Position numbers and translations under genes: made by a program | The notes under the pieces: model-generated | Told to the model about the DNA's origin: nothing | The model's database searches: none | Seen by the model: only the letters and a program-made list of their open reading frames with translations | Assembly (NCBI GenBank): GCA_025060015.1 | Contig: JANXDB010000042.1 | Location: 1-37,702 of the forward strand | Length of the DNA stretch: 37,702 bases | Direction: 5' to 3' | Origin: Caldimicrobium sp. | GTDB taxonomy: Bacteria > Desulfobacterota > Thermodesulfobacteria > Thermodesulfobacteriales > Thermodesulfobacteriaceae | Shown: in pieces, positions 34,130-37,702 of the stretch | Position numbering within the stretch: position 1 is the first letter of the stretch | Layout of the letters: each line of letters opens with the position of its first letter

Positions 34130-35327
34130 ATTAAGGCTAACGCTAGCTCAAATTGAGATTCAACCCGATATCAATCAAAATCTCAGAAAAATCATCTCCG
34201 TAGTAAGAGAGAGTAAGGATGAGGTAATCTTATTTCCGGAACTCTCTCTCACTGGTTATCAGGACTTAAGAAGAATCCCTCATCAAAGCATCCAAGATGC
34301 CCTAAGTGAGATCCAAAGATACGCAGGTCCAAAACATGTCTTTCTTGGAGCCCCCTATGTTGGAGAGGATATAACTAACGCCTACTTTTGCATATCGGAA
34401 AGAGAGAAACTGATAGTGGCAGAAAAGGACCTCCTTTTCCCTGGATTAGATGATATTGCTGGACTAAGTAGAGGTATTCGAAGAGAAACAATTGAAATAA
34501 AGGGAGTAAAAGTTGGAACTCTTATCTGCTTTGAGCTGAGAAGTCCAGAGTTAGCTAGAGCCATGATCAACGAAGCCATATCTTTACTCCTTGTTCCTGC
34601 ACAGTGGCCAAAGGCCCGAATAGACCACTTTCAAACTCTTCTAAAGGCAAGAGCTATAGAGAATCAGATCTATGTAATAGGAATAAACGGAGTAGGAGCT
34701 ATTGGAGAGACTATTCTAGGTGGTGGATCATGCCTCTTCAATCCCAGGGGAGAACCCATTTTCTCTTTAGGCGAGGATGAGGAGGTGCTTTCCATTAAAC
34801 TTAATATTGAAGAACCTTCTCTTCCTTATCCCTTAAAAACACCTCTTCCCAGCTATCAAAAAGTCAAAAGCTTAGATGAGCTTATGGAGATTTCCCAGCA
34901 TAGGAGAAAAAGGGGACAGATCATGGTCTTTACCAATGGGTGTTTCGACATTTTGCATGCAGGGCACATTGATTATCTCAAGAGGGCACGCAGTCTCGGA
35001 GATTTCTTAGTAGTAGGGTTAAATAGTGATGCCTCTATTAGAAAAATAAAGGGGAGAGAAAGACCAATCAATTCCCAGGAAATGAGAATAGAGGTCTTAG
35101 CAGGGCTTGCCACCGTAGATTATGTGGTAGTATTTGAGGATGAAACGCCAGAGAGGCTGATAAGAGCCTTAAAACCCGATGTCCTGGTCAAAGGAGAAGA
35201 TTGGGAAGAGGATAAGATAATTGGTGCCGACTTTGTTAGAAGCCACGGAGGAAGAGTGGAGAGAATTAAATTCACTTATTCTACCTCTACATCGAATATA
35301 ATACAGAAAATCAAAGCTCTTTCTTAG
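34119..35327 (+). CDS. fusion of nitrilase-superfamily amidohydrolase and D-beta-D-heptose 1-phosphate adenylyltransferase
   Basis: Residues 1-235 form a carbon-nitrogen hydrolase with the Glu-Lys-Cys triad: E41 in FPELSLTGY, K103 in EKDLLFPG and C137 in LICFELRSPE, plus VPAQWP and KARAIENQIYV as in omega-amidase-like members. Residues 266-402 are an RfaE2/HldE C-terminal adenylyltransferase: FTNGCFDILHAGHIDYL with HxGH at 280-283, LNSDASIRKIKG, VLVKGEDW and YSTSTSNIIQKI. The latter makes ADP-heptose for LPS core; in E. coli it is fused to a kinase, not to an amidase. Both halves look catalytically intact. I see no frameshift or internal stop, and the linker (235-265) has a possible internal ATG at residue 256. 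The substrate of the amidase half is unknown. Confidence 0.85.
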   Translation: MSHELRLTLAQIEIQPDINQNLRKIISVVRESKDEVILFPELSLTGYQDLRRIPHQSIQDALSEIQRYAGPKHVFLGAPYVGEDITNAYFCISEREKLIVAEKDLLFPGLDDIAGLSRGIRRETIEIKGVKVGTLICFELRSPELARAMINEAISLLLVPAQWPKARIDHFQTLLKARAIENQIYVIGINGVGAIGETILGGGSCLFNPRGEPIFSLGEDEEVLSIKLNIEEPSLPYPLKTPLPSYQKVKSLDELMEISQHRRKRGQIMVFTNGCFDILHAGHIDYLKRARSLGDFLVVGLNSDASIRKIKGRERPINSQEMRIEVLAGLATVDYVVVFEDETPERLIRALKPDVLVKGEDWEEDKIIGADFVRSHGGRVERIKFTYSTSTSNIIQKIKALS

Positions 35328-35334
35328 TAAGACT

Positions 35335-35637
35335 TTAGGCTATCTCAGAGATTAATGAGGAAATCATCGCCCGCGCAAGATCTCTATCAGAAACTTGATA
35401 TTGACCGCTTTGAATCCTCTCCTTCAGCTGGGCAACCTTGTCCTCACGCACCTCAGGTAGATGAGAGGACTCTCTTTGTGCCCTTTCAATGGTAGATTTA
35501 AGAGATAGCTGAACTTTATCTTGGATTTTAGAGGATTGATCTTCCTTTGGAGTTTGAATATCAGCAGGTTTTTCCTTATTGATTTCTTTATCCTTAGAGA
35601 AAGTTGCTTTAGATGCTGTTATATCTGTTATCTTCAT
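35335..35637 (-). CDS. flgM: anti-sigma-28 factor FlgM
   Basis: FlgM binds and holds sigma-28 (FliA) until the flagellar hook is complete, then is exported. The 100-residue protein has a disordered, charged N-terminal half and the conserved C-terminal sigma-binding part: DKVQLSLKS (40-48), LPEVREDKVAQLKERI and SGQYQVSDRDLARAMI. A GAGGG site precedes the ATG, and a consensus sigma-28 promoter lies 28 bases upstream, so it is autoregulated with the late flagellar genes. It is isolated: no other flagellar gene is in the window. It ends 7 bases from the convergent fusion gene. Confidence 0.93.
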   Translation of the reverse strand: MKITDITASKATFSKDKEINKEKPADIQTPKEDQSSKIQDKVQLSLKSTIERAQRESSHLPEVREDKVAQLKERIQSGQYQVSDRDLARAMISSLISEIA

Positions 35638-35664
35638 TTTAATTCCCTCACATTTTTTTTATTA

Positions 35665-35691
35665 TTATCGGCATTTGTATAAAAAAATTTA
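35665..35691 (-). promoter_or_regulatory. sigma-28 (FliA) promoter of flgM
   Basis: On the minus strand TAAA (35691-35688) and GCCGATAA (35672-35665) are separated by 15 bases, an exact match to the sigma-28 consensus. The start would be near 35658, about 20 bases before the flgM ATG. Confidence 0.92.
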
Positions 35692-36186
35692 ATTCTTCTC
35701 TGAGGTTAACATATAATATCAAGGTGTCAACCTTTTTTATAAGTGCCATAAGATTTTAGACTGAGGGGAGTTCTCGTTAAATTTGTAACAAATCCACTCC
35801 AAAGGCGATACATTCCCAAACCCAAACTTACTCCAAAAGGCCCCTCCACTCCTACTTTAAATAAATAACTATTTCCCAATGTGACTTCTTTTCTTTGAAA
35901 TACACCTTTAATGGCTTTAAGTCTTTATAGCATTTTTAAGTCTTTGATGGGAGAAGGTGTTAGTGAGAAGCTAAACATTGGAACACCGAACTTACTTTTT
36001 ATTTTCTTTGACCTTTCTCCCTCCTTTCTTTAATATTAATTTTGAATTTTAACACCTTTTTACCTACAACACAAAGGATCTACCCAAATCTTGCTACTAG
36101 ATTAGCTTAACCTTCACAATTATTAGGTGTAAAAATTAATTGTATCCAAAAAAGAGTAACAATCCAGACGGACAAAGTTGAAAGAA
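35692..36186 (-). other. 495-base AT-rich region with a 65-codon open remnant
   Basis: No supported gene. On the minus strand 35924-35727 is open for 65 codons with protein-like composition (KVGVEGPFGVSLGLGMYR in the middle). The only possible starts are an internal TTG and ATG with no ribosome binding site. It may be the tail of a decayed gene; no family is recognised. The octamer AAGTCTTT occurs twice, about 23 bases apart, near 35919-35950. A GGAGGGAG sequence near 36020 (minus strand) leads into no long frame. Confidence 0.4.
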
Positions 36187-36855
36187 TTAGTTTGATATTA
36201 CGGAGAGGGGGGTTATGAAATAGTTAGGATCATAAAGTACTTTGGCCTCACATTTTATGAAACTTTCAAATGAGTTAGCCAAGGCAAGAAAAAAGGCATT
36301 TTCAGTATTGGTTTTTATGCTCTGAATAAATCGTAAACAAAAATTATACAAATACCTATTGAAAAAGAATTTTTGTTTTGTAAAAAATTGATTGATTATA
36401 TCTTCATTACCTGCAAATTGATCCTCCCCTTCTCTTAAGGTTAAGTATCCCATGAATTCAAGTTCGGAGACTATGTGATCGGGAGGATGGGGCCAATTAT
36501 CGTCAACTTGTAAGCCCTCTCTTTGAAAAAATTTTTTTACTTCTAAAGTAGTTTTTCCCATGATTTGACGATCTTCTAAATAGACAGATCCATAAGGAGG
36601 AGCGGGGACCTCTAAGCTGGCCCCCAAAAATAAACGAGTATATTCAATTTGAAGCTCCGCCTCATCAAACTCTTCAAAAGCAGACTTTAATGTTTTAACT
36701 TGTTCGTAAAGAGTATAATCATACTCCATAGCGCATTCCAGGAAATCCTGCCATACTACAGGGTCACCGTGCACCTCCTTTTCAGGTAAACAAAAAAAGG
36801 CTGAAAAATATCTATAAAGTTTACTTCTCAACAGTCCCTTTGACCTCTCCTCCAT
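36187..36855 (-). CDS. TorD/DmsD-family maturation chaperone
   Basis: Proteins of this all-helical family bind the twin-arginine signal or apo-form of molybdopterin enzymes during cofactor insertion. The 222-residue protein has the family signatures: EYTRLFLGA near residue 70, PPYGSVYLEDRQIMG (91-105) and PPDHIVSELEFMGYL (143-157). It starts 12 bases after the Fe-S subunit gene, which is the usual arrangement for DMSO-reductase-family operons, and would serve the catalytic subunit expected beyond the right edge. It cannot be assigned to a particular reductase by sequence. Confidence 0.85.
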   Translation of the reverse strand: MEERSKGLLRSKLYRYFSAFFCLPEKEVHGDPVVWQDFLECAMEYDYTLYEQVKTLKSAFEEFDEAELQIEYTRLFLGASLEVPAPPYGSVYLEDRQIMGKTTLEVKKFFQREGLQVDDNWPHPPDHIVSELEFMGYLTLREGEDQFAGNEDIINQFFTKQKFFFNRYLYNFCLRFIQSIKTNTENAFFLALANSFESFIKCEAKVLYDPNYFITPLSVISN

Positions 36856-36868
36856 TTTTAAGAGGCCT

Positions 36869-37702
36869 TTATCCCTTTACACTATAACTTCTAATATAAT
36901 ACACATTTGGTTTTGTGCTTTTTTCAATTTCCGCCTCTTTCAGCCATTCTCCTTTGTTGTTTTTCAATCTCATAGGCTTATACTTTGCAAGTAGTTTAGC
37001 GACTTCACTGTTGGGATCATTTTTATCACCAAAAACTCTGGCTCCAGCGGGACAAGATACTACACAGTATGGCAATTCACCCCTCCTTACCCTGTGAATA
37101 CAAAAATGACACTTTTCAATCCATTCAGGCTCTCTAATGATACTGGTTTCTCCTCTTCCCATAGTACGCATTCCAGGCTGTTTATGATAATCTCCTACAG
37201 GGCGATCGTCCCTAAAGGTATACTCATGTCTATGGGGTGGAAAAACCCCCACTCTTTTCGATAACTCTTCAGGAGAAGCTGTAGCTCCTGGATAATACTC
37301 ACTCTTTTCTCCCCACTCAGGATGAGCCCGAGCTCCCACTCGGTTAAAACTTATTACTGAATAGGCAGTTCCCGCTTTGGCCGGATTTTCTGAGGAGTAA
37401 GGACACTTATTCTTTTCGTCAATTAAACATTTTCTACACTTTTCTCCTAAACAATATCTTCTATTATACATAACAATACCTTCTTCCGTCTTATATAATG
37501 CCTTCGGTTCTGGACAGGCCTTAATGCAGTTTGGATCCTCACAGTGATTGCATAGAACTGGCACCACTGTGTACTTTACATTGGGAAACTTCCCCTCCAT
37601 AGTTATTACATAGTCCGCCCAGTTAAAGGGACTTCCATCTCTTGTAGGAGATTGAGTATTGTTCATAGTTTTACAGGCAATAGCACAGGCTCCACACCCA
37701 GT
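36869..37702 (-). CDS. 4Fe-4S ferredoxin-type electron-transfer subunit of a DMSO-reductase-family enzyme (5' end missing)
   Basis: The gene runs off the right edge; the frame is open above ATG 37666 and that ATG is internal, since the 12 codons before it read CGACAIACKT, the first cysteine cluster. Four clusters of the DmsB/PsrB/NrfC type are visible: that one, CNHCEDPNCIKACP, CLGEKCRKCLIDEKNKCP and CHFCIHRVRRGELPYCVVSCP. It passes electrons between a membrane anchor and a molybdopterin subunit. Between clusters three and four there are about 97 residues where DmsB has some 16, an insertion that includes PPHRHEYTF. The visible 277 residues already exceed typical DmsB (about 205). The substrate (polysulfide, thiosulfate, arsenate or another) is not decided. 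Confidence 0.88.
   Translation of the reverse strand, partial: TGCGACAIACKTMNNTQSPTRDGSPFNWADYVITMEGKFPNVKYTVVPVLCNHCEDPNCIKACPEPKALYKTEEGIVMYNRRYCLGEKCRKCLIDEKNKCPYSSENPAKAGTAYSVISFNRVGARAHPEWGEKSEYYPGATASPEELSKRVGVFPPHRHEYTFRDDRPVGDYHKQPGMRTMGRGETSIIREPEWIEKCHFCIHRVRRGELPYCVVSCPAGARVFGDKNDPNSEVAKLLAKYKPMRLKNNKGEWLKEAEIEKSTKPNVYYIRSYSVKG

Overview
The window reads as chromosomal core sequence from a Gram-negative, strictly anaerobic and probably thermophilic bacterium. Envelope genes (kdsA, kdsC, lptC, lptE, the fabZ-lpxA-lpxI-lpxB cluster, a heptose-phosphate adenylyltransferase domain) show an LPS-bearing outer membrane. A class III (oxygen-sensitive, glycyl-radical) ribonucleotide reductase, a siroheme decarboxylase of the Ahb haem pathway, and a DMSO-reductase-family iron-sulfur subunit with a TorD-type chaperone point to anaerobic respiration of sulfur or related compounds. 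A HARP-type protein-only RNase P homologue, otherwise typical of Aquificales and archaea, fits a deep-branching thermophile. My best guess is Thermodesulfobacteriota (Thermodesulfobacterium/Caldimicrobium-like); this is inference, with no marker rRNA in the window. FlgM with a clear sigma-28 promoter indicates flagella.

Layout. 1-4211 (+): end of kdsA, then kdsC, lptC, radC, ispH fused to a membrane domain, and tadA, all overlapping or abutting. 4208-5590 (-): a divergent pyruvate kinase. 5673-6254 (+): the HARP protein. 6264-12827 (-): an operon greA-[adenine methyltransferase-frameshifted restriction gene]-icd-leuS-lptE, the restriction-modification pair sitting between greA and icd. 13028-18546 (-): fabZ-lpxA-lpxI-Gfo/Idh oxidoreductase-lpxB, then AICAR formyltransferase from its own promoter. 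18617-19069 (+): siroheme decarboxylase subunit. 19369-22933 (-): DedA protein, a cysteine-rich zinc protein, a 56-residue detached glycyl-radical domain, and nrdD behind two NrdR boxes. 23032-26979: prmA (-), tRNA-Ser(CGA)-birA-rmuC (+), M24 peptidase (-). 27246-30504: diacylglycerol-type glycosyltransferase (+), CDP-alcohol phosphatidyltransferase (-), TPR protein (+), branched-chain aminotransferase (-). 30598-35327 (+): a stand-alone RecB/AddA-type nuclease domain, an AddB-like nuclease, and a nitrilase-heptose adenylyltransferase fusion. 35335-35637 (-): flgM. 36187-37702 (-): TorD-like chaperone and a truncated Fe-S subunit.

The genome is tightly packed: four convergent pairs overlap at their 3' ends and most co-directional genes overlap or are a few bases apart. 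The most unusual features are gene architectures: the IspH-membrane fusion, the nitrilase-HldE(C) fusion, NrdD with its glycyl-radical domain as a separate small gene, and an AddA-like nuclease domain without its helicase. No CRISPR array, insertion sequence or prophage was seen.
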